Assembly: GCA_007693785.1 (NCBI GenBank)
Contig: RECY01000024.1
Span: 62,001 to 126,000, forward strand
Length of the DNA stretch: 64,000 bases
From: Phycisphaerales bacterium
GTDB taxonomy: Bacteria > Planctomycetota > Phycisphaerae > Phycisphaerales > UBA1924
Direction of reading: 5' to 3'
The notes under the pieces were generated by a model that made no database searches, had not been told where the DNA came from, and was given only the letters and a program-made list of their open reading frames with translations. Position 1 is the first letter of the stretch; every line of letters begins with the position of its first letter. The translations under genes and the position numbers were made by a program. Below, in pieces: positions 34,855 through 44,298 of this stretch.

Positions 34855-35010
34855 CTCAACCTCGCCCACCACAGCCGGGCCCTCCCATCGGCCGCATCGA
34901 ATCTGCGGAACCCCTCGGCGTCTTGCCGATGCCGCCCGGTCGCCGTTACGTTGTGCGGCACCACACGCCGGCGCCTGGAGGGATGGCGACGGCACACGGA
35001 GGCTCCACCC

Positions 35011-37122
35011 ATGCCCGCTGCCCGCCCGCGACGTTCGGTTCTTTCCCGGTCCATCGCCCCCTGGCTGGCCTCGGTCGGCCTGGCGATGGGTGTTAGCGCC
35101 GCCGCCCCGGTCGCCTCGGGCGACGAGGGCATGTGGCTGGTCAACCAACCCCCAAAGGAGATGCTGCGCGAGCGGTACGCCTTCGAGGCGACCGACGCCT
35201 GGATGACGCACCAGCAGCGGAGCGCCTGCCGCCTGAGCTCCGGCGGCTCCGGCTCGCTCGTCTCGGCGAACGGGCTGGTGCTGACCAACCACCATGTCGC
35301 GCGGGGGCTCATCGCCCAGCTCACGACCGAGGACCGCAACCTGCTCCGCGACGGCTTCCTCGCCCGTGCGCACGATGAGGAGCTCAGGTGCCAGGGCGCG
35401 TCGATCGACGTGCTGATGGAGATCGAGGACGTCACCGAGCTGGTCAACGCGGCCGTGCCGGAGGGCGCGACCCCGGGCGAAGCGAACGCCGCCCGTCGGC
35501 GGATGATCGCGGAGATCGAGGAGGCGTATAAGGCGCGCACGGGTATGGAGTCGCAGGTCGTCACGCTCTATCAGGGCGCTCGCTATCACCTTTACGGGTA
35601 CAAGCGGTACACCGACGTCCGCCTCGTCTGGGCGCCCGAGGGCGTGATGGGGCACTTCGGGGGCGACGTCGATAACTTCGAGTACCCGCGGTACAGCCTC
35701 GACGCGGCGTTCCTGCGTGTGTACGAGGACGACAAGCCGGCCCAAGTTGAGCATCACCTGACCTGGAGTGAGGACGGGCTTGAGGAAGGCGACCTGGTCT
35801 TTGTCTTCGGGCACCCCGGCAGCACGCGGCGTCTCAACACGTTCGAGCACCTGCGGTTCATCCGCGACGTCGAGCTGCCGCAGCGTTTGAACGAGAACTG
35901 GCGGATGGAGAGCAAGCTGCGCGAGTTTGTGAGCCGCGGCGAGGACAACCGGCGTGTCGGCTCCAGCTCGCTGATGGGCGTGCAGAACGGTCGGAAGTTT
36001 CGCACGGGTATGCTCGAGGGGCTGCTGGACCCGGAGCTGATGTCGCGCAAACGCGAGCAGGAGGCGGCGCTGCGGGCGTTCGTCCGTGAGGACGCCGATC
36101 GGCGGGCGGCGTGGGGCGACGCGTGGCAGCAGGTCGCCGACGCGCGACAGGTCTATCGCGAGTTCTATCACCGCCAGCGCGCGCTCAGCATCTGGTCGGA
36201 CCTTTACGCCCACGCGCTGCACGTCGTGCGACTGAGCGAGGAACTGCCCAAGGAATCCGGCGCGCGACTGAGCGAGTACCGGGACACGAACCTGGAGAGC
36301 GTCTACCGGCGTCTGTACGCGGAGACGCCGATCCATGAGAATTTGGAGATCGAGCGGCTCACCGCGGCGCTCAGCTACCTGGCCGAGTCGATGGGCGGGG
36401 ACGACCCGCTGGTGCGCCGGGCGCTGGGGGGCAAGCCGCCGCGGGCCCGGGCGCGGGAGCTGGTGGAGAACACACGCCTGTTCGACGCAGAGATCCGCCG
36501 GGACCTGGTCGAGGGCGGGGCGGACGCGGTGGCGTCGAGCGATGACCCGATAATCGAGCTGGCGCGGGCGCTGGACGCCGAGGACCGGTGGCTGCGGGAG
36601 TGGTATGAGAACGAGGTCGAGGGCCCGGAACGCGAGGCGTACGCGAAGATCGCCGAGGCGCAGTTCGAGATGCTGGGCGAGAACCAGTACCCGGACGCGA
36701 CGTTCACCCTCCGGATGACCTTCGGCACCGTCGAGGGTGTAACGGTGGGCGGCGAGCCGTTCCCGGCGATCACCGATTACGCTGGGATGTACGCGCGGGC
36801 CGAGGCGCGAGAGGGCGAGGCGGACTTTACGCTCCCGCAGCGGTGGCTGGACAAGCGCGAGGCGCTCGATGAGTCGGCGGCGCTCAACTTCGTCTCCACC
36901 GTCGACCTCATCGGCGGCAACTCCGGCAGCCCCGTTGTCAACCGCGAGGGCGAGCTCGTCGGGCTGATCTTCGATGGGAACCTTGATTTCCTCGCGACGG
37001 ACTTCATCTACCCCGGCGGCGAGGGACGCGGCGTCGCGGTCGACGCCCGCGGCATCCTCGAAGCACTCCGCAGCGTGTACGAGGCGGAAGAACTGGTCGC
37101 GGAGCTGGTCGGCGGGGAGTAA
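35011..37122 (+). CDS. S46-family dipeptidyl-peptidase (DPP7-like), exported
   Basis: A 703-residue serine exopeptidase. The signal peptide lies within residues 1-37, and GGAGG eight bases before the ATG sets the start. The chymotrypsin-fold triad is split by a helical domain: His in TNHH (94/95), Asp in FGGDVDNFEYPR (about 219-221) and Ser in GGNSGSP (S638). Eighteen residues after the Ser is Gly (FDGN); this position is Arg in Asp/Glu-specific DPP11 and Gly in DPP7, so hydrophobic P1 specificity is predicted. It removes dipeptides from oligopeptides in the periplasm, supporting growth on protein. Confidence 0.9.
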   Translation: MPAARPRRSVLSRSIAPWLASVGLAMGVSAAAPVASGDEGMWLVNQPPKEMLRERYAFEATDAWMTHQQRSACRLSSGGSGSLVSANGLVLTNHHVARGLIAQLTTEDRNLLRDGFLARAHDEELRCQGASIDVLMEIEDVTELVNAAVPEGATPGEANAARRRMIAEIEEAYKARTGMESQVVTLYQGARYHLYGYKRYTDVRLVWAPEGVMGHFGGDVDNFEYPRYSLDAAFLRVYEDDKPAQVEHHLTWSEDGLEEGDLVFVFGHPGSTRRLNTFEHLRFIRDVELPQRLNENWRMESKLREFVSRGEDNRRVGSSSLMGVQNGRKFRTGMLEGLLDPELMSRKREQEAALRAFVREDADRRAAWGDAWQQVADARQVYREFYHRQRALSIWSDLYAHALHVVRLSEELPKESGARLSEYRDTNLESVYRRLYAETPIHENLEIERLTAALSYLAESMGGDDPLVRRALGGKPPRARARELVENTRLFDAEIRRDLVEGGADAVASSDDPIIELARALDAEDRWLREWYENEVEGPEREAYAKIAEAQFEMLGENQYPDATFTLRMTFGTVEGVTVGGEPFPAITDYAGMYARAEAREGEADFTLPQRWLDKREALDESAALNFVSTVDLIGGNSGSPVVNREGELVGLIFDGNLDFLATDFIYPGGEGRGVAVDARGILEALRSVYEAEELVAELVGGE

Positions 37123-37142
37123 GCCGCGGGGCAAGGGGTCGA

Positions 37143-37430
37143 TCAGTTCGTGAGTGCCGCGTAGATCACGGCACCCCATGCGCCGAAGTGGATCGCTGCG
37201 ATCGCGTAGGTCATCAGCACGAAACCGGTCTTGGCGCGCTTGTGCTTGAAGACCTGTTGGGCGAGCAGCGCGCCCGGCCACCCGCCGAAGAGAGCGAGCA
37301 TGTGGAGCGTGCGTTCGCGCGTGCGGGTGCGCCCCCGTTCGGCGGCCCACTTGTCCCGCCAATAGACGATCATGGTCGCCAGACTCACGAGCAGGTAGAC
37401 GATCGCGGCGATCAGCAGCGGGTGCGGCAT
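37143..37430 (-). CDS. DUF1294 small membrane protein
   Basis: 95 residues with two or three hydrophobic helices: PLLIAAIVYLLVSLATMIVYW, then DKWAAERGRTRTRERTLHMLALFGGWPGALLAQQVFKHKRAKTGFVLMTYAIAAIHFGAW. The FGGWPGALLAQ...HK.AK..F core defines DUF1294. The function is not known in any organism; some homologues carry an N-terminal cold-shock domain, absent here. Convergent with the peptidase gene and divergent from the B12/MeaB gene. Confidence 0.85.
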   Translation of the reverse strand: MPHPLLIAAIVYLLVSLATMIVYWRDKWAAERGRTRTRERTLHMLALFGGWPGALLAQQVFKHKRAKTGFVLMTYAIAAIHFGAWGAVIYAALTN

Positions 37431-37566
37431 GACGGGCCTTTCGGCGAGATGAGGGACGCGGAGGCAGCCTAGCCCATGCCGAGGGCCCGTTCCGAGCAAT
37501 CGTTCCGGGGGCAAGGGCGGCGGCTCCGGACATGTCCGCCTGGGGGAATCGGCCATAGACTCGCGT

Positions 37567-38736
37567 ATGACATCCACCCTCCACACGCCGACGACCGAGT
37601 TTGAGAAGAAGGACCGCTGCGCGGACCTGGACCACCGCCCGCGGGTGCTGCTCGGGAAGATGGGGCTCGACGGGCACGACCGCGGGGTGAAGGTGATCGC
37701 CCGGGCGCTGCGGGATTCGGGCGTGCACGTGATCTATTCGGGGCTGTGGCAGACGCCGCGGTCGCTCGCGATCAGTGCGCGGGACGAGGACTGCGACGTG
37801 ATCGCGGCGAGCATGATGAGCAACTCGCACCTCTCGCTGGGGCCGAAGCTGCTGGAAGCGCTCCGCGAGGTCGGTCGTGGGGACATCCCGGTGCACATGG
37901 GGGGGATCCTGCCGCAGGAGGACTTGCCGAAGCTGCGGGAGATGGGGGTCGCCAAGTGTTTCACGACGGGCACGGGACTGCAGGAGATCGTGGACGCGGT
38001 GCGCGAGGTCACGCTCGTGCGCACGCCGGAGGTCGAGAGCCGGCACCCGACGGCCCAGCTCGCGCGGGACATCTCGCTGCTGCATGATGGAAAGACGAGC
38101 CGCGGCAGCGCGAGGCGCCGTCGCCCGACGCGCGTCATCGGCGTCACCGGCTCGCCCGGCGCGGGCAAGAGCACGCTGGTCGCGCAGCTCGTCGGCGAGT
38201 ACACGCGGCGGGCGAAAGAGCGCCCGGAACTCGGGCGGTGCGCGGTGGTCGCGTTCGACCCGAAGAGCCCGATCACGAGCGGGGCGCTGCTGGGCGATCG
38301 CCTGCGGGTGGACTTCAACGCGCTGGGCGAGGCCGTGTTCTACCGGTCGCTGGCGATCAGCGGGGAAGACTACCACGCGGTGCCGGAGATCATCGAACTG
38401 ATCGGCGGGGCGGTGGAGGGTGGTTCGGGCAACGAGGGCCCGTACGAGACGCTTTTTGTCGAGACCGTGGGGGCGGGGCAGAACGAGACGCGGATCCGGG
38501 ATCATGTGGACCGGACGGCCGTGGTGCTGACGCCCGGTATGGGCGACGCGGTGCAGATGGATAAGGCCGGGATTTTGGAGATCGCGGACCTCTTCGTGTG
38601 CAACAAGGCGGATCACCCGGGCGAGCACGAACTGGTGCGCGACCTGCGGGACGTGGCCGGGAAGCGGGCGATTTTGGAGACGGTCGCGACGCACGGCAAG
38701 GGGGTTGCAGAGTTGCTGGATGAGTTGCTGAAGTGA
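37567..38736 (+). CDS. B12-binding domain fused to MeaB/ArgK-type G-protein chaperone
   Basis: A 389-residue fusion. Residues about 25-150 are a cobalamin-binding domain: DGHDRG with axial ligand H37 (DxHxxG), then ASMMS and MGGILPQEDL. Residues about 188-388 are a MeaB/ArgK GTPase: P-loop GSPGAGKS (195-202), VAFDPKSPITSGALLGDRLR, FVETVGAGQNE and base motif NKAD. MeaB loads and protects B12 in mutases. The domain order is that of the N-terminal half of IcmF (B12, then MeaB), and the missing mutase barrel is what the gene at 30638-32425 encodes. Together they probably form one two-gene mutase with a built-in chaperone. ATG 37567 is the first start in frame. Confidence 0.9.
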   Translation: MTSTLHTPTTEFEKKDRCADLDHRPRVLLGKMGLDGHDRGVKVIARALRDSGVHVIYSGLWQTPRSLAISARDEDCDVIAASMMSNSHLSLGPKLLEALREVGRGDIPVHMGGILPQEDLPKLREMGVAKCFTTGTGLQEIVDAVREVTLVRTPEVESRHPTAQLARDISLLHDGKTSRGSARRRRPTRVIGVTGSPGAGKSTLVAQLVGEYTRRAKERPELGRCAVVAFDPKSPITSGALLGDRLRVDFNALGEAVFYRSLAISGEDYHAVPEIIELIGGAVEGGSGNEGPYETLFVETVGAGQNETRIRDHVDRTAVVLTPGMGDAVQMDKAGILEIADLFVCNKADHPGEHELVRDLRDVAGKRAILETVATHGKGVAELLDELLK

Positions 38737-38766
38737 CGGGGCGGCAAGGAAGAGCGGGGGTGGGGT

Positions 38767-39456
38767 TCAGCCTTGTCCTCGTATCATGTCGAGCACGGTC
38801 ACTTCCGCGGTCGTTGGGCGGATGCGGTCGGTCAGCAGCAGCAGCATGGCGATCCCGGCTCCGGCGACCGAACCACCGATGTGCGCCATAAGCGCGACGC
38901 CGCTTTCGGAGGCCCCGGCGCTCTCCATGATCTGAAAGATGACGTCTTTCAGGAAGTAGCAGCCGACGACGATCCATGCGGGCACTTCGAAGTTGCCCGG
39001 CTGGTAGAGAAACAGCCAGTAGAAGACGTTCACGTCGTTCTTCGAGAAGAAAATGATGAACATGCCGGTGATGCCCGCGATCGCGCCGCTGGCGCCGAGG
39101 GCGGGGCCGTCGCTGATCATGCCGTGCGCATAGGCGGAGACCATCCCGAAGAAGAAATAGCACGCGAGGAAGAGCGTGTGCCCGAGTTTGGCGTTGACGG
39201 CGTTCCCGAAAACGAACAAAAAGATCATGTTGCCGACCAGGTGCATGGTGTCGGCGTGGGTGAGCGTGGCACCGAGGAGGCCGGCCTCGCTGGCCCATTG
39301 CCCGGAGCCGTGCAGCATCCAGATCGGCAAGGCTTCCGCGTCTTCGTGCAGTGCAGGGAAGGTCGCGACGCTCACCAGAATGGTGAACGCGATCAGCACC
39401 CAGTTCGCGATGGGTATCCGCTCCATCGGGACGTCGACTTGGTAGGGGAGGATCAT
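38767..39456 (-). CDS. Rhomboid family intramembrane serine protease
   Basis: 229 residues with about six or seven membrane helices. The catalytic dyad is Ser123 in GASGAIAG and His192 in LMAHIGG, with HLVGN (72-76) giving the oxyanion His and Asn. It cleaves membrane proteins within the bilayer; the substrate is unknown. Its ATG overlaps the stop of the zinc-ribbon gene upstream by 4 nt, so the two are co-translated. Homologues with this MILPYQ... start are frequent in bacteria of many phyla. Confidence 0.93.
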   Translation of the reverse strand: MILPYQVDVPMERIPIANWVLIAFTILVSVATFPALHEDAEALPIWMLHGSGQWASEAGLLGATLTHADTMHLVGNMIFLFVFGNAVNAKLGHTLFLACYFFFGMVSAYAHGMISDGPALGASGAIAGITGMFIIFFSKNDVNVFYWLFLYQPGNFEVPAWIVVGCYFLKDVIFQIMESAGASESGVALMAHIGGSVAGAGIAMLLLLTDRIRPTTAEVTVLDMIRGQG

Positions 39457-40274
39457 CGGTCGTCCTCCTCGCCGTCGTGTGGGTTGGTCGAAGCGAGGCC
39501 GAAGGCGGTCAATGCGGCCAGCGCCACCCAAGCCGCGGTGAACGCGGCGCTCTGGCTCTCCGTGGGGGGGATGACGGCGTATGTCAGATCGAACTCGGGC
39601 ATTTCCACGACGAAACCCTCCGGCCGGTCCGGGGGCGTGACAGCGAGGGCGCCGATCGTCCCGAGGAGGGTGAGCCCGGCGGCGATCGTCCCAATGACCC
39701 GTCCGCCGCGTCCTCGCACGGGGATCAGTGCCGCCGAAGCGACGATGGCGCCGAGCAGGAAGACCATCCCTCGGTGCGGTGCGTCGGCCGCGAGCGCGAT
39801 GGCGATCCAGATCCCTGCCCCGGCGGCCGCGCCCACGCCGGCGCTGATCGCGGCGAGCCCGAAGCGAGCGGGCGTGGGCGCGACGTGATCCGTCTTCGGG
39901 CGAACGACGCGTGTCTGCACGCCGCGCCCGGTCTGGGCGTTGGTGCCGCAGTGCATGCAGATGATCGTTTCGGGCGCCATCGCGTAGCCGCAGCCCGGGC
40001 AGGAGACCTGGGTTTCAACTGTCCCGACGCCCGGAGCCGATGCCACGTCGTCGAGCAGGGCCGCCATGACGTCGGGCTCCTCGGTGACCAAAGGCACAGC
40101 CGTTTCTGCGGCGAAAGGGGTCGGCGCGACAGCGACCGCCGGGTTCATTGATTGGGTTTGGGCCTTTGCGGCGCAGGCCCGGTGGGCGTATCGCCCGGAT
40201 CGATCGCGGATGCGCGGCGCGTTGGCGCAATCCGAGCCGCAGATCACACAACGTTTTTCGGCCGCGTCGGGCAT
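39453..40274 (-). CDS. Zinc-ribbon membrane protein, function unknown
   Basis: 273 residues. Two Cys clusters are present: an N-terminal RCVICGSDC with a later HRAC (about 9-34), and a zinc ribbon CPGCG...CMHCG near 95-115. Then come four or so hydrophobic helices (FGLAAISAGVGAAAGAGIWIAIALAA, MVFLLGAIVASAALI, VIGTIAAGLTLLGTIGALAV, AAFTAAWVALAALTAFGLA). The start is the ATG preceded by GGGGGAG. It is upstream of and overlapping the rhomboid gene, so it may be a partner or substrate of that protease (inference). No known family recognised. Confidence 0.7.
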   Translation of the reverse strand: MPDAAEKRCVICGSDCANAPRIRDRSGRYAHRACAAKAQTQSMNPAVAVAPTPFAAETAVPLVTEEPDVMAALLDDVASAPGVGTVETQVSCPGCGYAMAPETIICMHCGTNAQTGRGVQTRVVRPKTDHVAPTPARFGLAAISAGVGAAAGAGIWIAIALAADAPHRGMVFLLGAIVASAALIPVRGRGGRVIGTIAAGLTLLGTIGALAVTPPDRPEGFVVEMPEFDLTYAVIPPTESQSAAFTAAWVALAALTAFGLASTNPHDGEEDDR

Positions 40275-40412
40275 CGACACTCCCCCGGGGTCTCCACTGC
40301 GACGCACGATACCGAACAGCGCACGCTCGCACAAGGAAACTTTCAGGAACAGATTCGGGAGCTCGGGCGGCTACTGTTGCCTTCCCCCGGGGGCGCGGGA
40401 TGAGATCGGAGC

Positions 40413-42137
40413 GTGCGTGTGAGCGGCGGTCGGGACCAGGACGCGTCTTCGGGGGGCGGGGCGGATCAGCCTCGGGCAGATCGGCCCGCCGGCGACGGAC
40501 GCCCGGACGAGCACGAGGCGGAGCCGGATGCCAACGGCGAGGATCGCGGGTACGACGGGCCGGAGCCGACGCTGGACCCGGAGGCGGTTGATCCTTCGGA
40601 GTCCCCCTCGGCCGCACCGCGCGGGCCTCGGGCCCGGCGTCAGGGGCTGACCGAGGACGGGCGGCTCATGCACGGGAAGCTGGCCGGGCTCAGCATGTGG
40701 GGCGCGATCGCCGTCCTGAGCTGGCCGATCCTCACCGAGAGTTTTTTGAACTCGCTGGTGGGGCTGACGGACACGGTGCTGGCGGCGGGGCTCGGCGAGG
40801 CCGAGACGGACGCCGTCGGCGGCGCCAGCTACATCATGTGGTTCATCGGGCTGACGATCATGGCGCTCGGGGTCGGGGCGACGGCCCTGATCAGCCGCTC
40901 GGTCGGTGGCGGGCGGATCGGGGTCGCCAACGCGGCGCTCGGGCAGACGCTGCTGCTGGGCGTGGCGTGCGGGTTTGTGGTGGCGGTCATCGTGGCGGCT
41001 TCGGCCGGGCCGCTGGCGCTGCTGATGAACCTCTCGGGCGAGGCGGGGGCGGCGTTCCGGAGCTATCTCTACGTCATCTCGCTCGGCGTGCCGTTCGCGA
41101 GCGTCCTGTTCTGCGGGATCGCCTGCTCGCGCGGTGCGGGGGACACGATCGGCCCGCTCTGGGCGATGGTCGTGCGCAACATCGTGAACATCATCGTCAG
41201 CTTCGCGCTCTCCGGCGTGGACATCACGCGGACGCAGCTCGTCGACGGCGAGCCCGTGCAGCAGGTGCTGCTCGCCAACCCGTTCGGGTTCAACCTCGGG
41301 GTGCTGGGGATCGCGATCGGGACGGTCGCGGGCGACATCGTGGGCGCGGCGGTGCTGATGCGGATGGCGGTCGGGGGCAGGTGGGGGATCCGGCTCAAGG
41401 CGCGGTGGCTCCGCCCGCACTGGCTGACGGCCCGCCGGATCGTGCGGGTGGGGTGGCCGAATTTTCTTGAGACGCTGGGGATGTGGGTTGGGAACTACCT
41501 GCTCGTGCTGATGGTGGGTTCCTTGGGGGCGGGGATGCTCGGGGCGCACATCGTCGCGATCCGGATCGAGGCGTTCAGCTTCCTGCCGGGGTTCGCGATG
41601 GGGATCGCGGCCGCGACGCTCGCGGGGCAGTACCTCGGGGCGGGGAGCGAGAAGCTGGCTCGGCTGGCGGTGCTGCGGTGCGCGGCGATCGGGGCGACGG
41701 TGATGTTCCTCTTCGGGCTGGCGTTCATGCTCTTCCCGCGGGCGATCGTGTCGCTCCTGAGCTCGCAGCCGGCGCACCTGGAGGAGGTGCCGCGGCTGCT
41801 GGTGATCTGCGGCGCGGTGCAGATCCCGTTCGCGATCGCGATCGTGTTCCGTCAGGCGCTCCGCGGTGTCGGCGACGTGCGCGTCGTGCTGGCGTTGACG
41901 TGGATCACGACGTACCTCGTCCGCCTGCCGCTGGCGTATGCGCTCAGCGGGGTGGACCTGAAGGTGACGCGGATGGTGGACGGCGAGGCCGTGACGACGG
42001 TGCTGCTGGAGAACCCGTTCCCGTTCGAGGCGAGCCTGTGGGGGCTGTGGCTCGGGATGTGTATCGAGCTGGTGATCCGCGGGGTGGTGTTCACCGCGCG
42101 GTACCTGCAGGGGGCGTGGACGAAGAAGCAGGTGTAG
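40413..42137 (+). CDS. MATE family efflux transporter
   Basis: 574 residues. The first 80 are hydrophilic, acidic and probably disordered. Twelve membrane helices follow in two related halves: ISAIAVLSWPILTESFLNSLVGLTDTVLAAGLGE-like opening, AALGQTLLLG, GDTIGPLWAMVVRNIVNIIVSFAL, and the second half with VGWPNFLETLGMWVGNYLLVLMVGSLGAGMLGAH and RQALRGVGDVR. It exports drugs or cationic metabolites using Na+ or H+. GTG at 40413 gives the longest form; a second GTG two codons later is equally possible. Divergent from the zinc-ribbon gene with 138 bp between. Confidence 0.9.
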   Translation: MRVSGGRDQDASSGGGADQPRADRPAGDGRPDEHEAEPDANGEDRGYDGPEPTLDPEAVDPSESPSAAPRGPRARRQGLTEDGRLMHGKLAGLSMWGAIAVLSWPILTESFLNSLVGLTDTVLAAGLGEAETDAVGGASYIMWFIGLTIMALGVGATALISRSVGGGRIGVANAALGQTLLLGVACGFVVAVIVAASAGPLALLMNLSGEAGAAFRSYLYVISLGVPFASVLFCGIACSRGAGDTIGPLWAMVVRNIVNIIVSFALSGVDITRTQLVDGEPVQQVLLANPFGFNLGVLGIAIGTVAGDIVGAAVLMRMAVGGRWGIRLKARWLRPHWLTARRIVRVGWPNFLETLGMWVGNYLLVLMVGSLGAGMLGAHIVAIRIEAFSFLPGFAMGIAAATLAGQYLGAGSEKLARLAVLRCAAIGATVMFLFGLAFMLFPRAIVSLLSSQPAHLEEVPRLLVICGAVQIPFAIAIVFRQALRGVGDVRVVLALTWITTYLVRLPLAYALSGVDLKVTRMVDGEAVTTVLLENPFPFEASLWGLWLGMCIELVIRGVVFTARYLQGAWTKKQV

Positions 42138-42171
42138 GCGGGGTGCTGGCGACGGGCGGCCGCGACACGGC

Positions 42172-44163
42172 TCAGTTGAGCGTCTCGCCCTGGCGACGGA
42201 TGATTGAGCCGTCGGGGGCGCGGTAGTCGAGGCGTTCGGCGAGGCGGTCGAAGCTGAACGGCGTGTCCCGTGCTTCGGCCTGCGCGTCGAAGATCTCGTT
42301 CTGACGCGCGGCGTTGGCGTCGCCGGTCGCCGCGAATTGGAAATCCTCGGCGGTCGCCGGGTAGACCGCCCGGATGCGCACGATCGCGACCGCCATCCGG
42401 TGCGGGAGCGCCACCGCGAGCATCCGCTGCTCCTCGGGGATCTGATCGTCGGCGAGGCGCGGGTCGATGGGCTCGCTGGCTTCCACGACCGCGTCGCGGA
42501 AGCGCCGGACGTCGAGGACGTCCGCGTTCGACGACATCATGCCCGAACGGGCCACCATCGCCATCTCCTCGGGCTCGACCGGGGACATCCCGGCGGGGAT
42601 GCGCCGATTGAACCGGTCGGCGACGGCGCCGAAGCCGCTCGTGCGAGCCATCGAGAGGAGGTCCTCCTGCTCGGCACGGAGCGCCTCGAAGGCCGCCAGT
42701 TCGATCGCGTCGGCACGGACGTCTTCGCGGATCTCGTCGAGCGAAGCGGGCGGGGCCTCCGGGCGCGTGTCGAGCACGCTGAAGTAGATCCGCGACTGCC
42801 CGCGAGCGCCGAGCGCCGGGTGCGCCAGGTATGGCACGCCGACCTGGAGCCCGAATTCGCCCTGGCCCGCGAGCTCCCGCACCTCGAATACAAAGTCGGC
42901 CAGCGGGAACCGCTGGTTGCCGATCCGGATCTCGGCGTCGCTGAACTGGGGAAGGCGGCGGAGCTCACTGGCGGAGAGGAAATCGCTGTCGATGACCTCG
43001 ACGGTGGGGAGCGGGATGCGCACGCCGAGGACCTGCTCCACACCTTCGACCACGGCTCGGGCGATCTCGGCGAAGTCGGGCTGCTGCTCGCTCCAGTCGC
43101 TGGGGAGGACGTAGTACGGCCCTTCCTGCTCGAAGCGGCGGACGGCGCGGAGGATCTCGGCGCGGATGACCTTGTCGGCCTCCTCCGCGACACGGGCCGC
43201 GAGCTCGTCGCGGAGCGTCGCCTGCACGCGCAGACGCTCGTCGGCGAACTCCCCGGGGAAGACGTCGCGGTTCTGACGCCAACGCTTGTTGACCTCGACC
43301 GGATCGGGCGTGATCGAGGCGAGGATCCGGTTGGCGTCCAGCTCAAGCGTGGCGACCTTGACGCCCTGCGGGCGGAGATAGCCAAAGGGGAGCTCGGCGT
43401 CCCGCGGGCGGGACGAGGCGTTCGGCGAGCCGGCGGCGGGGATGTTCTTGAACCGCTCGAAGTGGGCCTGGAGTTCGGCCTCGCTCGGCTCGGGCACCCG
43501 GTCCGCGAAGCGGTCCTGCCCGATGATCAGCACGTCGGCGAACACCGTCCGGCGACGGTCGGCGGAGGCGAGCAGCGTCCGCGGGAGGCTGAGCCGGTTC
43601 GCCGAGGCGTAGATGTTCCGCAAACGCACGATCCCGCGGGCCTTGGCGACGGTGCGATCGAAATCGTCCAGCGTCATGCCCGCGCGCTGGGCGAGCAGGG
43701 GGCGGCTCTCGATCAGGATCTGGCGCGTCCGCTCGATCTCGTCACGCCCCATATCGGCGGCAAGGATCTGCTGGGCGACCTCGGCCCCGAACTGGATCGC
43801 GTATTGCGTCTGCACGAGCTGCGGCGCCAGGTTCGCGATCCACTGCTCCCCGTCATCCGGGCCGCCAACCAGTCCGGCTTGCTCGGCGGCGATCGAGAGC
43901 AGGTACCAGTGCTCCGGGTCGGGGTCGATCCCGACGACGCCGCGGACCAGCAGCGGGCTGAACTGATCGAGCACCTGGACCTCGATCGCGGCGCGTTGCA
44001 GGTCGGACTGGGTGACCTTGCGTCCCTGGACCGTCGCGACCGCCTGGTTGGCGGGGTTCATGCCGAGGTTGTTGATCGCCTCGGGCGCGACGAAGGCGAT
44101 CATCAGGAGGATCCCGAAGATCACGAGCATCCACTTGGTGTGCTTGCGGAGGAACTTGAGCAT
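42172..44163 (-). CDS. PpiD/SurA-like membrane-anchored periplasmic protein
   Basis: 663 residues. An N-terminal anchor (KFLRKHTKWMLVIFGILLMIAFVAPEAI, residues 4-31) is followed by the SurA_N-like start VATVQGRKVTQSDLQRAAIEVQVL, as in PpiD. The rest is helical with a beta-rich middle. I do not find a clear parvulin domain (no GGDLG or FSxDPSS-type motifs), so it may be a chaperone without prolyl-isomerase activity. It is on the same strand as rpsD, but a terminator lies between. It probably assists folding of exported proteins at the inner membrane. Confidence 0.6.
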   Translation of the reverse strand: MLKFLRKHTKWMLVIFGILLMIAFVAPEAINNLGMNPANQAVATVQGRKVTQSDLQRAAIEVQVLDQFSPLLVRGVVGIDPDPEHWYLLSIAAEQAGLVGGPDDGEQWIANLAPQLVQTQYAIQFGAEVAQQILAADMGRDEIERTRQILIESRPLLAQRAGMTLDDFDRTVAKARGIVRLRNIYASANRLSLPRTLLASADRRRTVFADVLIIGQDRFADRVPEPSEAELQAHFERFKNIPAAGSPNASSRPRDAELPFGYLRPQGVKVATLELDANRILASITPDPVEVNKRWRQNRDVFPGEFADERLRVQATLRDELAARVAEEADKVIRAEILRAVRRFEQEGPYYVLPSDWSEQQPDFAEIARAVVEGVEQVLGVRIPLPTVEVIDSDFLSASELRRLPQFSDAEIRIGNQRFPLADFVFEVRELAGQGEFGLQVGVPYLAHPALGARGQSRIYFSVLDTRPEAPPASLDEIREDVRADAIELAAFEALRAEQEDLLSMARTSGFGAVADRFNRRIPAGMSPVEPEEMAMVARSGMMSSNADVLDVRRFRDAVVEASEPIDPRLADDQIPEEQRMLAVALPHRMAVAIVRIRAVYPATAEDFQFAATGDANAARQNEIFDAQAEARDTPFSFDRLAERLDYRAPDGSIIRRQGETLN

Positions 44164-44210
44164 GGGCGGGGCCTTGCGCTCGGGGTGAACGGTCGCGTGC
44201 GGACGGGTGG

Positions 44211-44247
44211 AAAGAGAAAACGGGCCGACCGGCTCGCCGATCGGCCC
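44211..44247 (-). terminator. Terminator of rpsD
   Basis: Hairpin GGGCCGA (44222-44228) with TCGGCCC (44241-44247), extended by weaker pairs. On the minus strand it is followed by GTTTTCTCTTT. It lies between rpsD and the PpiD-like gene. Confidence 0.75.
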
Positions 44248-44298
44248 GCGTCTTGCGGCGATATCGGCGGGCCGGCGTCGGCCCGTCCAGAACAGCGA

